Origin: Flavobacteriales bacterium
GTDB lineage: Bacteria > Bacteroidota > Bacteroidia > Flavobacteriales > Flavobacteriaceae
Assembly (NCBI GenBank): GCA_027023475.1
Contig: JALVVJ010000067.1
Coordinates: 1-46,750 of the forward strand
Length of the DNA stretch: 46,750 bases
Reading direction: 5' to 3'
The translations under genes and the position numbers were made by a program. Of this stretch, positions 33,730-43,005 are shown one piece after another. Position 1 is the stretch's first letter. Each line of letters starts with the position of its first letter. The notes beneath the pieces are model-generated. The model searched no databases, was not told where the DNA came from, and saw only the letters and a program-made list of their open reading frames with translations.

Positions 33730-34671
33730 ATGCCCTATTCCGGTGCCGAGGCCAAACTCTTTGCTTGCTCCCAGAGCTTGGAGTTGGCACGTAAAATAGC
33801 CGACAATTACGGTGTTCCGTTAGGCCAAGTGGAAATTCAACGCTTTGCCGACGGTGAATTTCGTCCTTCGTTCAAGGAATCCATACGCGGAAAACGCGTA
33901 TTTATCATCGGCTCTACTTTTGCCCCCACCGGCAACCTGATGGAAATGCTCCTGATGATCGATGCGGCCAAGCGGGCTTCGGCCCAATATATCAATGCCG
34001 TGATTCCCTACTTCGGTTGGGCACGGCAAGATCGCAAGGACGAACCCCGTGTTCCCATCGGGGCCAAATTGGTGGCTTCCATGCTGGAAACAGCCGGTGC
34101 CTCCCGGGTGGTAACCATGGACTTGCACGCCGATGCCATTCAGGGATTTTTCGAAATTCCGGTGGATCATCTTTATTCGAGTAGTTTTTTTATTCCTTAT
34201 ATCGAAAGTTTGAATTTGGATAATTTGGTTATCGCATCACCCGATATGGGCGGTGCCAAACGGGCGCATGCCTATGCCAAATACCTCAAAGCCGATGTGG
34301 TGATCAGCTACAAACAACGGCTGCGCGCCAATGAAGTTTCCTACATGGAGATCATCGGTGATGTGAAGGACAGAAATGTGGTTTTGGTGGACGATTTGGT
34401 GGACACGGCCGGCACGTTGGTCAAAGCTGCCAAAATGATGATGGAAAAGGGCGCCCGTAGCGTCCGTGCCGTTATTACTCATGCCGTCCTTTCGGGCAAC
34501 GCAAAAAAGCGCATTCAAGAATCGCCACTAACCGAACTGGTGGTAACCGACAGCATTCCCCACTCCGCTTTGCCGGAAAAAATAAAAGTATTAACTTGCG
34601 CCCCGTTATTTGCCGATGTGATGCACAACATCCATTCGCATAAATCCATCAGCAAGAAATTCATCATGTAA
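33730..34671 (+). CDS. prs: Ribose-phosphate pyrophosphokinase
   Basis: 313 residues. It makes PRPP from ribose 5-phosphate and ATP for nucleotide, His and Trp synthesis. Two PRTase-type domains are present. Family motifs: FADGEFRPSFKESIRG, the ATP-binding flexible loop in YFGWARQDRKDEPRVPIGAKL, DLHADAIQGFFEIPVDHL, and the PRPP loop VVLVDDLVDTAGT. It is followed after 19 bases by rplY, a pairing I recall in many bacteria. hpt further along the window consumes the product. Confidence 0.97.
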   Translation: MPYSGAEAKLFACSQSLELARKIADNYGVPLGQVEIQRFADGEFRPSFKESIRGKRVFIIGSTFAPTGNLMEMLLMIDAAKRASAQYINAVIPYFGWARQDRKDEPRVPIGAKLVASMLETAGASRVVTMDLHADAIQGFFEIPVDHLYSSSFFIPYIESLNLDNLVIASPDMGGAKRAHAYAKYLKADVVISYKQRLRANEVSYMEIIGDVKDRNVVLVDDLVDTAGTLVKAAKMMMEKGARSVRAVITHAVLSGNAKKRIQESPLTELVVTDSIPHSALPEKIKVLTCAPLFADVMHNIHSHKSISKKFIM

Positions 34672-34690
34672 CACTAAATAATAACATCAA

Positions 34691-35293
34691 ATGAAATCAC
34701 TAACGATCAAAGGCTCTAAAAGAGAAAGCGTGGGCAAGGCCGCATCCAAAGCCCTACGTAATGCTGGAAGAGTCCCTTGCGTAATATACGGAGGCGACGA
34801 ACCCATGCATTTTTCGGCAGACGAACGCGAATTCAACAAGCTGGTTTACACTCCGGATACGCACACCGTAGTGATTGAACTGGAAGACGGCTCCAAACAT
34901 GAAGCCGTTATGCGTGATGTCCAATTCCATCCCGTTACCGACCGCATCCTTCATGTGGATTTTTACCGGCTTTATCCTGACAAGGAAGTTACCGTTACGG
35001 TGCCCGTTCGAACCGAAGGTGTGGCGCCCGGTGTTATCAAGGGTGGTAAGCTCTTTTTCAACGAACGAAAACTCAAAATTCGCGCCCTCCCTTCAAAATT
35101 ACCCGATTATGTAAAAGTGGATATTTCTCCGCTGGATTTGGGTGATAAGGTTTATGTGGCCGATTTGCGAAACGACCAATACAAAATCCTCCACCCCGAC
35201 AATGTGGTGGTGGTCCAAATCAAAATGTCGCGTGCCGCTATTCGCGCCGCACAGGAAGCCGCCAAGGCCGCCAAGGAAGAAGCGCAAGAATAA
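34691..35293 (+). CDS. rplY: 50S ribosomal protein L25 (Ctc form)
   Basis: 200 residues, the long two-domain TL5/Ctc type. The N-terminal 5S-rRNA-binding domain (about 1-92; [21 protein letters not shown]) precedes a C-terminal beta domain (about 95-175; [20 protein letters not shown]) and an Ala/Lys/Glu-rich tail. It stabilises the 5S rRNA region of the large subunit. Transcribed with prs and closed by a strong terminator. Confidence 0.96.
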   Translation: MKSLTIKGSKRESVGKAASKALRNAGRVPCVIYGGDEPMHFSADEREFNKLVYTPDTHTVVIELEDGSKHEAVMRDVQFHPVTDRILHVDFYRLYPDKEVTVTVPVRTEGVAPGVIKGGKLFFNERKLKIRALPSKLPDYVKVDISPLDLGDKVYVADLRNDQYKILHPDNVVVVQIKMSRAAIRAAQEAAKAAKEEAQE

Positions 35294-35315
35294 TTTTTTC
35301 TACTTCTTATTTTCC

Positions 35316-35352
35316 AAACAACCGCCCTTCCGGCGGTTGTTTTGTTTTTTTT
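35316..35352 (+). terminator. Intrinsic terminator of prs-rplY
   Basis: AAACAACCGCC-CTTCC-GGCGGTTGTTT is an 11-base-pair perfect stem, followed by a run of T. Confidence 0.85.
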
Positions 35353-35379
35353 GTAACTTGCTATCAAATTTATATTAAG

Positions 35380-36756
35380 ATGCGCTTTATACATTTATTG
35401 CTTTCCATGCTTTGGCTAATCACCCCCCTCAGTGCCCAAAACCTTTACAACGAACTTTTCGATCAAAGCGGCGGTATTACCAACGGCTATGGGAGTTGGG
35501 GTTCATATAACTACGTGAGGGAACCCGGCTTGGATGTGAGCGGAAAAGGAACCATCACTTTTTATCATCCCGATGCCAATGCTGTCCCACGACCCACCGT
35601 GTTTTTTATTTCGGGTTGGGGACAAACCTATGAATCCTACGACCGGTTTTTCAAGTATGTGGCAAGCTTGGGATATAATTTGGTCAATATCTACAACGAA
35701 AACCCGGGGAGTATTCATCAAAGCTATCAAAACTCACTGGATATGATGGATTTGGCCGTTTCGACCTACGGCCAATGGCTCGACACAAGCCGCGTAGCCC
35801 TTATGGGTCATTCCTACGGCGGGGGCTCAACCATTTGGCTTGGCACGCACGTTTTCGACCCCAACGGCCGTAATTGGGGAACCAACGGACGTTTCATTAT
35901 GACTTTTGCACCCTGGCTTTCGTTTTTGGTAACCGATAATGATTTGCTAAACTATCCGCCCGATGTAAAACTCCTTATCTTGCAGAGCTACGATGATTGG
36001 CATTTGGGAACCGACCGCTACAATACCGACCCGCGTGCCACCCGCGCCGTGTATGAATTGATTAATATTCCCGATGCCGACAAGGATTATATCACCGTGT
36101 TTTCCGACACCGTTACTGCACATCAATATACCTACAACGGATATACCTTTTTTTACCAGGCCAATCACCGTTTTTGCTACACCGACCTAATAGACGGACG
36201 CTACGACCCTTATGACCGGCTTGATGTTTACGGACCCAATCGCCTGTTCCACGCCTTGGCCGATTTGGTATTTGAAAACAATCCGGCCGCTCGCAATATA
36301 GCCCTGGGTAACGGAAGCTCTGAACAAAAAAATATGGGTATGCTGCCCGATTTGGCAGTTACGGATTATTATGTTACAGTGCGGCCCGACACGATGTTTT
36401 TATATCGCTGCGCCGAAGACCGTCCGGGCACTTGGGGTGACCCCGATATTTGGAAATTGCAGGCCTATTGCGACGATGCCAATGGCGACGGAGTTATTGA
36501 CAACTTATCCACCGAAAAATCATTCTTGAACCAAGTGCGACTGTATCCCAATTCGGCCAGTGAATTCGTGATTATCGACCCGGGATTTCAAAACGAATAC
36601 CATTACACCCTTTTGGACCTCAACGGTAATGAAATTCTGCACGGACACGCCCGCACTTCGCATATGATTATGCTAAAAAACCTGCCGGCGGGCGTCTATC
36701 AAATCGGAATCCGAATCAAGGATCAGCAACGTTATTTCCGGTTGGTCATAAAATAA
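35380..36756 (+). CDS. T9SS-sorted alpha/beta hydrolase, cutinase/dienelactone-hydrolase-like
   Basis: 458 residues: signal peptide (1-19), an alpha/beta hydrolase domain (about 45-330) and a T9SS type A sorting domain (about 385-458, with VRLYPNSASEFVII). The nucleophile elbow GHSYGGG places Ser145 as catalytic. Plausible partners are Asp205 or Asp206 in LQSYDDWHLG and His248 in TVTAHQY. Before the elbow, VFFISGWGQTYESYDRFFKYVASLGYNLV resembles the oxyanion region of cutinase-like and PETase-like enzymes. Substrate is unknown; secretion through T9SS suggests a polymer or ester outside the cell. A shared terminator separates it from the convergent dehydrogenase gene. Confidence 0.82.
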   Translation: MRFIHLLLSMLWLITPLSAQNLYNELFDQSGGITNGYGSWGSYNYVREPGLDVSGKGTITFYHPDANAVPRPTVFFISGWGQTYESYDRFFKYVASLGYNLVNIYNENPGSIHQSYQNSLDMMDLAVSTYGQWLDTSRVALMGHSYGGGSTIWLGTHVFDPNGRNWGTNGRFIMTFAPWLSFLVTDNDLLNYPPDVKLLILQSYDDWHLGTDRYNTDPRATRAVYELINIPDADKDYITVFSDTVTAHQYTYNGYTFFYQANHRFCYTDLIDGRYDPYDRLDVYGPNRLFHALADLVFENNPAARNIALGNGSSEQKNMGMLPDLAVTDYYVTVRPDTMFLYRCAEDRPGTWGDPDIWKLQAYCDDANGDGVIDNLSTEKSFLNQVRLYPNSASEFVIIDPGFQNEYHYTLLDLNGNEILHGHARTSHMIMLKNLPAGVYQIGIRIKDQQRYFRLVIK

Positions 36757-36757
36757 T

Positions 36758-36785
36758 CAAGCCGTTCGGGCAACAGAACGGCTTG
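36758..36785. terminator. Bidirectional terminator between convergent genes
   Basis: AAGCCGTT...AACGGCTT forms an 8-base-pair stem between the hydrolase stop (36756) and the dehydrogenase stop (36808), with T-rich sequence on its plus-strand side. Confidence 0.65.
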
Positions 36786-36807
36786 TGTATCATTTTTCAC
36801 CGGTTTA

Positions 36808-37713
36808 TTAGCGCCTAAACGCCTTGGCCACCTTTTCGGCCTTGCGGCTTTCGGAATAATCATAAAAACCTTCGCCCGACTTAACGCCCAACTTTCCGGC
36901 CTCCACCATATTGACCAGCAAAGGATTGGGTGCATATTTGGGATCTTTGAAACCTTCATACATCACGTTCAGGATGGCCAAACATACATCCAGGCCGATA
37001 AAATCGGCCAATTGAAGCGGCCCCATCGGAAAATTGGCGCCCAATTTGAGCACCGTATCGATTTCTTTCACGCCGGCCACACCCGTTTGCAGCGCTTCGA
37101 TAGCTTCATTGATCATAGGCATCAGGATGCGGTTGGCCACAAATCCCGGGTAATCGCTAACGCTCACGGGCACTTTGCCCAGTTTTTCCGACAGCGCAAT
37201 CACCGTGTCCAAAGTAGCGGCACTGGTGGAATAACCCGAAATCACTTCCACCAGCTTCATAATGGGCACGGGATTCATAAAATGCATCCCTATTACTTTA
37301 TCGGGCCGGTTTGTTTGTCGGGCAATTCGTGTGATGGATATGGACGAAGTGTTGGTGGCTAAAATCACTTCGGGACGGGTAATTTGGTCCAAATCCCGGA
37401 AAATTTTAAACTTGATTTCGGGATTTTCGGTAGCCGCTTCCACCACAAAATCCACGTCCTTGGCGCCTTCAAACAGGTTGTCGAAGGTGTGGATATTATG
37501 CAAAGTTTGCTCCTTGGTTTGTTCGTCGATTTTTTCCTTGTTGAGCAAGCGCATCAGGTTTTTGCGGATGGTTTCCACGGCCCGTTCCAATGCCGATTTC
37601 GACACATCGATCAGGTGCACTTCATAGCCGGTTTGTGCAAATACGTGAGCGATACCGTTTCCCATGGTTCCTGCGCCCACCACGGCCACTTTACGAATAT
37701 TTTCGGTTTGCAT
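36808..37713 (-). CDS. 3-hydroxyacyl-CoA (3-hydroxybutyryl-CoA) dehydrogenase
   Basis: 301 residues. The NAD(P)-binding VGAGTMGNGIAHVFAQTG is at residues 12-29. The catalytic dyad region is GMHFMNPVPIMKLVEVI, with His and the conserved Asn after the block VVEAATEN. The C-terminal dimer domain follows (about 195-285; SDYPGFVANRILMPMINEA, GPLQLADFIGLD). It interconverts acetoacetyl-CoA and 3-hydroxybutyryl-CoA, in butyrate metabolism or short-chain beta-oxidation. A frame extension to 37749 is excluded because a -7 box TAAATTTG sits inside it. The gene may work with ptb-buk, but the two loci are 35 kb apart. Confidence 0.92.
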   Translation of the reverse strand: MQTENIRKVAVVGAGTMGNGIAHVFAQTGYEVHLIDVSKSALERAVETIRKNLMRLLNKEKIDEQTKEQTLHNIHTFDNLFEGAKDVDFVVEAATENPEIKFKIFRDLDQITRPEVILATNTSSISITRIARQTNRPDKVIGMHFMNPVPIMKLVEVISGYSTSAATLDTVIALSEKLGKVPVSVSDYPGFVANRILMPMINEAIEALQTGVAGVKEIDTVLKLGANFPMGPLQLADFIGLDVCLAILNVMYEGFKDPKYAPNPLLVNMVEAGKLGVKSGEGFYDYSESRKAEKVAKAFRR

Positions 37714-37736
37714 AGCGATAACTTTTGGTTTTGTTT

Positions 37737-37744
37737 CAAATTTA
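37737..37744 (-). promoter_or_regulatory. -7 promoter box of the 3-hydroxyacyl-CoA dehydrogenase gene
   Basis: Minus-strand TAAATTTG, 23 bases before the ATG at 37713; it falls within the codons after the upstream ATG at 37749, so that one is not the start. Confidence 0.6.
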
Positions 37745-37785
37745 GTCATTTCGGTCGAAAAATTACGGGTAAATACACATTTTTA

Positions 37786-38146
37786 TCGGGTTCCGAAGCC
37801 CTTCGGGCTTCTCCACGGCTTCACAAGCCTGCGGCTTCCCCGGGGCCGGCACCAAGGGCCGCGCCTTGTCTTGTTTCGCGGCTTCGCAAGCCCTGGCGGT
37901 CTTGCTTCGCAGCTCCGGGAGCCGGCACGCCTGGCCTGCGGCCCGGCGTTTGTCTCCCTTCGCATGCTGCGGAGCCGCTTTGCGTCTCCTTGCGGCCCTC
38001 AGAGCCCTTTGGTCTCTTCGGGTTGCGGCGAACCCGCCTGGCGGTTTCGCCTTCAATGTTTACAGTAGCGGACAATCATAAACCCGGATATTCCAACCAA
38101 AGCCGGATGTTCCATTGTAGCCGCGCGATTTATCGCGCGCCATAAA
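37786..38146 (+). repeat. GC-rich composite array upstream of the dehydrogenase gene
   Basis: A shorter array. It lacks the two palindromic modules in clear form but keeps five GTCT-type units of about 30 bases (37868-38026) and the GGCGAA/TTCGCC hairpin (38027-38051). The box TTCAATGTTTACAGTAGCGG (38052) and the hairpin GCGCGATTTATCGCGCGC (38123-38140) are also kept. From 38030 onward it is nearly identical to 46370-46520. No gene is credible. Confidence 0.85.
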
Positions 38147-38367
38147 GCGCCAGGGATGGGAGCGGTTATGCGGCGAAGCGAAAACCGTATTTTTTGTTCC
38201 GGCGGCGGGGGCTCGCAGCGCAAGAGACCACGGCGCCGGATTTACAAAAACCGGCTTTTCGCGAGCCGCATTTGAGCGGACAGCCCGGCGGCTGCCACGT
38301 GAGTGCGCCGCGGTGCGAACGACTGTGAAGCAACGCGGCTTGCAAGAACGTGAGCAGCCGGGCGCCC
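38147..38367 (+). repeat. AGCGG-box element ending on a stop codon
   Basis: GCGCCAGGGATGGGAGCGG starts it, the stem ATGCGGC/GCCGCAT holds a 100-base insert, and TTGAGCGGACAGCCCGG follows. The 3' part ends CCGGGCGCCC, whose last base is the first plus-strand base of the DUF5686 gene's TAG (38367-38369). No terminator separates element and gene. Confidence 0.82.
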
Positions 38368-40850
38368 TAAAAATCTAATCTCACATTCATTTTAAGTCCG
38401 AAATTCTGGCGGCCCGGACCACGGTAATCGGCACGCCAAAAAGCATCAAACTCCAAAAACTTCTTGATGTTGGTGATACCTACACCGTACTCCACATAGG
38501 GCCGTTCGGGCGCCAAATAGGTCATCCCCGAAGCGTTCACCGCCTGGTTGGTCGGCGAAATACGGCCCCAAACGCCGTTGGCAAAAACAATCGTACGCCA
38601 TTTGAGCCGCTTGATCAAAGGAATTTTGTTCAAAATACGCCCCTCGAAATTGTGCATCCATTTGACGGCCACATAACGGTCGGTGATAAATTCGTAATAA
38701 TTAAGCAATTGGAACGCACTTCCTACATAAAAATAGGACTGGTTGCCGGGCACCACATTGAGCAAGCCCAGCGGCGCCTTGCCATCCAAAAAGCCCGTTT
38801 CCACCTGCACGATGCTTTTTCCCACGCCGCCAATGAGGAAACGTTTGTCGAAATAGAATTGCCACTTGGCATAGTTGAAAGCATCGGGCTTGCCGCGGCT
38901 GAATCCGCGCGTGTAGCGCACCAAAAAAACCGGATAATTTCTGTTTATCTCATAGCGCTTTACACCGTAGCCCACCAGTTTGCGCCCAGGGGTGATTTTG
39001 ATTTGGCCGTAAATCTCCGGCTGACGTAAAATGCTGCGTATCTGCCCATTGCGATCGTAATAATCCATCCGGAAGGCCGGATGCGCCGAACGCATATCCT
39101 TGTATTGACCACCGATTTTGATAGCCACATTTTTTTGCGGTTCAAAACTCACACTGGCCTGGGCCAAGCGCAGGTCGGTGAGTTTGGTCTTGTCGCCGGT
39201 GGAAAGCACAAAGCTGGCCGAAAGGTTACGATTAAGTTCGTCCTCCTTCAATGCCGTAAGTGAAACACCTGTTTGTTCGATGTCGTGCCGGTAGCCGGCG
39301 GCCAACATCAAGCGTGGTTTAACCGATATCACCGCCTTGGCGCTCAGCCCGTATTTGAAGCGCCGGTCCATAAATCCGTAGGCCGTAAAACCTTCGAAAC
39401 GCAGCAAATCGTTGGTCTGGAAATAGGTGCGTCCGCCCAAGCGGATGCGCAATCCCTCCACATCGTTATAGCCCACAATGGAAAAAATGGGGCCGAAATC
39501 GAAATGCCAACGGGGTATTTCCCAATAACCCGAACCAATGGCTCTGGCCCACTTGGAAAGCCGGCGGAAAGTTTTGGTGCGGCGTAGCGAATCCAACATT
39601 TGATATACGCCTTCTTCCCTCGGGTTGAGCCGTTCGGGACGCAAGCGGGTCCAAAAAGTATCGGGCTTGGTGTATATATCCTTGTCGTAAATACTCTTTT
39701 CGTGCCGGTAAAATTTTTCGGGCAAGGGACGGTTAATCACATAATTGCGGTAAACCGTGGTTTTCTTGACCAACAGGTCGATGGATTTGATTTCCTCGGC
39801 GCCCAATTCGGTCATAACAAAATAGCGCTTGGGCAAGTATACACTGTCGTTGTATAGGTAAAAGGATTGTTCCAAATAAAAATCCTTAATCCAATTCACA
39901 TTGGCCCGCCGGCTGACACGTAAGGAAATGTCTTGCACGGCATAGAGCGAATCGGCTACCCACATATCGCCCTTGAAGGCCAAATCACCGCTGCGCCGCG
40001 GATAAAAAATGATATTAAACGAACGAATGCCATCGATTTCAGCCGTATCGGCCAAGACAAAATAATAGGTCAAAGGCGCCAAAGGCGAAAGCGGACTAAC
40101 GAATTTTTTGGCAAACACCCGGATAAACGGACTGTAAACATCGTATTCGGCATAAATATCCTTCAAATAAACATTGGTAAACTCGCTGTTATTCACCCCC
40201 GACGCCTTGGTGGCAATTAAATCTTCGCGCTTATGCGCCGGTGGCAGGTTTCGCCCGTAAACCTTGTAGTAGGATTCGTTGATAAAGGCCGGCAAAGTGG
40301 GACGTCCCGTGATGGACGATGTGTCCACATAACGGCCGATGAAACGAAAATCCTTGGGCAATCGTTTCAGGGTATAATTGGTGTCGGGCAAATACAGGTC
40401 GAACTCGATTTTTTCGTATTTGTCGTATTGGTAATAATCCACTCCGTTCAATCCGTTGCGGTGTTTGCGTGCACGCACTTTTTTGAGCAAGGCAATGGCC
40501 GGATTACCTTTATTGCGCGGTTTGCCCAAGGCCACGGTTACGGTTTCCAAGTTTTGGGCTTCGGGTTCCAGGCGGATACGCAAATTGAGTTGGCGCGATT
40601 TGATGGGAATTTCTTTGGTTTTATAACCCATAAAAGCCACCACCAAGGTATGGTAGGTTTTGTCCGATTCCAAATAAAAACGCCCGTCTTCCTCGGTAAT
40701 GGTTCCTTTGACCGAACCCTTGAAAACAATATTCACATACGGCATCGGCCGGCCTTTTTCGTCGGTAACAATGCCGGCCACTTTGGTTTGGGCAAAACCG
40801 GCCACTTTTATCATCAAAACCAAAAAAGCAATTGGCAAGCGTCGTTTCAC
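38367..40850 (-). CDS. DUF5686 / carboxypeptidase-like regulatory domain outer-membrane protein
   Basis: 827 residues with a GTG start. The signal peptide (about 1-20) is followed by a carboxypeptidase-regulatory beta-sandwich (about 23-100, GIVTDEKGRPMPYVNIVFKG) as in TonB receptors and SusC. A large DUF5686 region follows and ends in a predicted barrel (last ~300 residues, closing FGLKMNVRLDF). Members are common in Bacteroidota outer membranes; function is not known to me. The -7 box at 40871 fits the GTG start (15 bases of leader plus spacer). No TonB plug is visible, so it is probably not an active transporter. Its stop overlaps an AGCGG-box element. Confidence 0.85.
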   Translation of the reverse strand: MKRRLPIAFLVLMIKVAGFAQTKVAGIVTDEKGRPMPYVNIVFKGSVKGTITEEDGRFYLESDKTYHTLVVAFMGYKTKEIPIKSRQLNLRIRLEPEAQNLETVTVALGKPRNKGNPAIALLKKVRARKHRNGLNGVDYYQYDKYEKIEFDLYLPDTNYTLKRLPKDFRFIGRYVDTSSITGRPTLPAFINESYYKVYGRNLPPAHKREDLIATKASGVNNSEFTNVYLKDIYAEYDVYSPFIRVFAKKFVSPLSPLAPLTYYFVLADTAEIDGIRSFNIIFYPRRSGDLAFKGDMWVADSLYAVQDISLRVSRRANVNWIKDFYLEQSFYLYNDSVYLPKRYFVMTELGAEEIKSIDLLVKKTTVYRNYVINRPLPEKFYRHEKSIYDKDIYTKPDTFWTRLRPERLNPREEGVYQMLDSLRRTKTFRRLSKWARAIGSGYWEIPRWHFDFGPIFSIVGYNDVEGLRIRLGGRTYFQTNDLLRFEGFTAYGFMDRRFKYGLSAKAVISVKPRLMLAAGYRHDIEQTGVSLTALKEDELNRNLSASFVLSTGDKTKLTDLRLAQASVSFEPQKNVAIKIGGQYKDMRSAHPAFRMDYYDRNGQIRSILRQPEIYGQIKITPGRKLVGYGVKRYEINRNYPVFLVRYTRGFSRGKPDAFNYAKWQFYFDKRFLIGGVGKSIVQVETGFLDGKAPLGLLNVVPGNQSYFYVGSAFQLLNYYEFITDRYVAVKWMHNFEGRILNKIPLIKRLKWRTIVFANGVWGRISPTNQAVNASGMTYLAPERPYVEYGVGITNIKKFLEFDAFWRADYRGPGRQNFGLKMNVRLDF

Positions 40851-40870
40851 AGCAAAGGAAAATATTTTTT

Positions 40871-40878
40871 CAAATTTA
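40871..40878 (-). promoter_or_regulatory. -7 promoter box of the DUF5686 gene
   Basis: Minus-strand TAAATTTG, 20 bases before the GTG at 40850; supports the GTG start. Confidence 0.6.
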
Positions 40879-40973
40879 TCAAAAATTGTACCGTGCCATA
40901 ATGACGACCTAACAATATTTGAACAAATGGCTTTTTGATACCATGAAATTCGCTTTTGAGCCGATGAAAATCA

Positions 40974-41000
40974 TCAAAAAAAGGCACCCGAAGGTGCCTG
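40974..41000 (-). terminator. Intrinsic terminator of accBC
   Basis: Minus-strand AGGCACC-TTCG-GGTGCCT is followed by seven T, 26 bases after the accC stop. Confidence 0.85.
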
Positions 41001-41025
41001 ACTATACATTGTTGTAAGATTTTTA

Positions 41026-42375
41026 TTATTCCTCTTCGGGTTTGAGTTGAAACGTTTCCATGAATTTGGTGGTGTATTTCCCTTCCAAGAAATCGGGATT
41101 GTCCAAAAGCTGACGATGGAAAGGAATGGTGGTTTTTACACCTTCGACCACAAACTCGTCCAGGGCACGTTTCATTTTGGCAATGGCTTCTTCGCGTGTT
41201 TGGGCCGTGGTGATGAGTTTGGCAATCATGGAATCGTAAAAAGGCGGAATCACATAACCAGCATAGGCATGGGTATCCAGCCGCACGCCATGACCTCCCG
41301 GTGCATGGAAAACGGTGATTTTGCCTGGCGAAGGGCGGAAATCATTGTAGGGATCCTCGGCGTTGATACGGCATTCGATGGAGTGCAATTTGGGAAAATA
41401 ATTCTTTCCGGTTATAGGCACCCCGGCTGCCACTTTGATTTGTTCGCGTATCAGGTCGTAGTCGATCACTTGTTCGGTAATGGGGTGTTCCACCTGAATA
41501 CGCGTGTTCATTTCCATAAAATAGAAATTGCGGTCTTTATCCACCAAAAACTCCACCGTACCCACACCTTCGTAATTGATGGCCTTGGCCGCTTTTACGG
41601 CCGCTTCGCCCATACGCTTGCGCAGGTCGTCGGTCATAAAAGGCGAGGGCGTTTCTTCCAGCAGCTTTTGATGACGGCGTTGAATGGAACAATCCCGCTC
41701 CGAAAGGTGTGCGGCATTACCGTATTGGTCGCCGATGATTTGAATTTCGATATGGCGCGGATCTACGATAAGTTTTTCCAAGTACATACCATCGTTACCG
41801 AAAGCTGCCTTGGCTTCCTGGCGGGCGGTTTCCCATGCCTTTTTCAGTTCTTTCTTCTCCCACACGGCACGCATGCCTTTACCACCACCACCGGCCGTGG
41901 CTTTGAGCATCACCGGATAACCGATTTCATCGGCCAGCCGTTCGGCCTCTTCGTAGGAATCAAGGATGCCTTCGGACCCGGGAATCACGGGTACGCCCAC
42001 TTTTTTCATGGTTTCACGAGCCGTGGCCTTGTCGCCCATACGGTCGATCATTTCGGGCAAAGGGCCGATAAACTTAATATCGTGATCGTTGCAGATTTTG
42101 GCAAATTTGGAATTTTCGGCCAGGAAACCGTAACCGGGATGAATGGCATCGGCATTAGTAATTTCGGCCGCGGCCATAATGGCGGGAATATTCAGGTAGG
42201 ATTCATTGCTGGGTGCCGGTCCGATACACACGGCTTCGTCAGCAAATCTTACATGCAAACTGTCGGCGTCGGCTTTGGAATAAACCGCCACGGTTTTGAT
42301 GCCCATTTCCCGCGCGGTACGGATAATCCGCAAAGCAATTTCGCCGCGGTTGGCAATGAGTATTTTCTTAAACAT
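41026..42375 (-). CDS. accC: Acetyl-CoA carboxylase, biotin carboxylase subunit
   Basis: 449 residues, ATP-grasp fold. It carboxylates biotin on AccB using ATP and bicarbonate, the first step of fatty acid synthesis. Visible: the N-terminal [20 protein letters not shown], the glycine-rich ATP loop [11 protein letters not shown] near residues 160-170, [16 protein letters not shown], the metal-binding [24 protein letters not shown], and a C-terminal [16 protein letters not shown]. Standard length. It starts 12 bases after accB and ends at a strong terminator. A long open frame on the opposite strand is a shadow. Confidence 0.96.
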   Translation of the reverse strand: MFKKILIANRGEIALRIIRTAREMGIKTVAVYSKADADSLHVRFADEAVCIGPAPSNESYLNIPAIMAAAEITNADAIHPGYGFLAENSKFAKICNDHDIKFIGPLPEMIDRMGDKATARETMKKVGVPVIPGSEGILDSYEEAERLADEIGYPVMLKATAGGGGKGMRAVWEKKELKKAWETARQEAKAAFGNDGMYLEKLIVDPRHIEIQIIGDQYGNAAHLSERDCSIQRRHQKLLEETPSPFMTDDLRKRMGEAAVKAAKAINYEGVGTVEFLVDKDRNFYFMEMNTRIQVEHPITEQVIDYDLIREQIKVAAGVPITGKNYFPKLHSIECRINAEDPYNDFRPSPGKITVFHAPGGHGVRLDTHAYAGYVIPPFYDSMIAKLITTAQTREEAIAKMKRALDEFVVEGVKTTIPFHRQLLDNPDFLEGKYTTKFMETFQLKPEEE

Positions 42376-42387
42376 AAGCGCGCGGTT

Positions 42388-42876
42388 TTAGAGCGGTTCC
42401 ACCAAAAAGAGCGGTTGGTCGAATTCCACGGGCGTGGCATCTTCCACCAAAACCTTAACGATTTTGCCCGAAACCTCCGATTCGATTTCGTTGAACAATT
42501 TCATGGCTTCGATAATACAAACCACATCGCCGGGTTTGACCGTATCGCCCACTTCCACATAGGGCGGTTTATCCGGTGCCGGACGACGATAGAATGTGCC
42601 GATAATCGGCGCTTTGATGGTAATGTATTTGGATTCGTCCGCTTCTTTGTTTTCGGCCTTTTGCGGAGCCGGTGCAGGGGGCGCGGGGGCGGCGGGCTGA
42701 GCCGGAGCCACGTGCGCCGGAAGTACCGTGTGCACTTCGGGTTGCGGTACAGATGTTACTTGAATATCCGGCGTGTTCTTAATAACGATTTTGAACGCTT
42801 CGGTTTCCAATTTGACCTCACTCACACCGGATTTGGAAACGAATTTTATAAGATTTTGAATTTCTTTCAAGTCCAT
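42388..42876 (-). CDS. accB: Biotin carboxyl carrier protein of acetyl-CoA carboxylase
   Basis: 162 residues. The N-terminal region (1-45) leads to an Ala/Pro-rich flexible linker (about 52-75) and the biotinyl domain (about 85-162) with the biotin attachment site IIEAMKLF; Lys126 carries the biotin. The thumb-like [19 protein letters not shown] is present, as in other bacterial BCCPs. It precedes accC by 12 bases. An upstream hairpin separates it from rpmF, so accBC has its own promoter, though no perfect TAnnTTTG was found. Confidence 0.95.
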   Translation of the reverse strand: MDLKEIQNLIKFVSKSGVSEVKLETEAFKIVIKNTPDIQVTSVPQPEVHTVLPAHVAPAQPAAPAPPAPAPQKAENKEADESKYITIKAPIIGTFYRRPAPDKPPYVEVGDTVKPGDVVCIIEAMKLFNEIESEVSGKIVKVLVEDATPVEFDQPLFLVEPL

Positions 42877-42957
42877 AGGGCATAGGGTTTGTTTTCAACA
42901 AGGCAAGGTAATATTTTTTTTCTAAACAAAAATCTAAAATCGTCTTCTTTAACAAAA

Positions 42958-42990
42958 GTCCCCGTAAGCAACTCACGGGGACCCATATTT
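42958..42990 (-). terminator. Intrinsic terminator after rpmF
   Basis: GTCCCCGT-9 bases-ACGGGGAC, an 8-base-pair stem 24 bases past the rpmF stop; TTTTGTT follows on the minus strand. Confidence 0.7.
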
Positions 42991-43005
42991 TATAGCCGTA
43001 AATAA

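Noticed and set aside
41047-42885. Open frame of about 612 codons on the plus strand across accC and accB.
   Set aside because: accC and accB are unmistakable on the minus strand; the plus-strand product is Phe/His/Gly-rich and shows no family.
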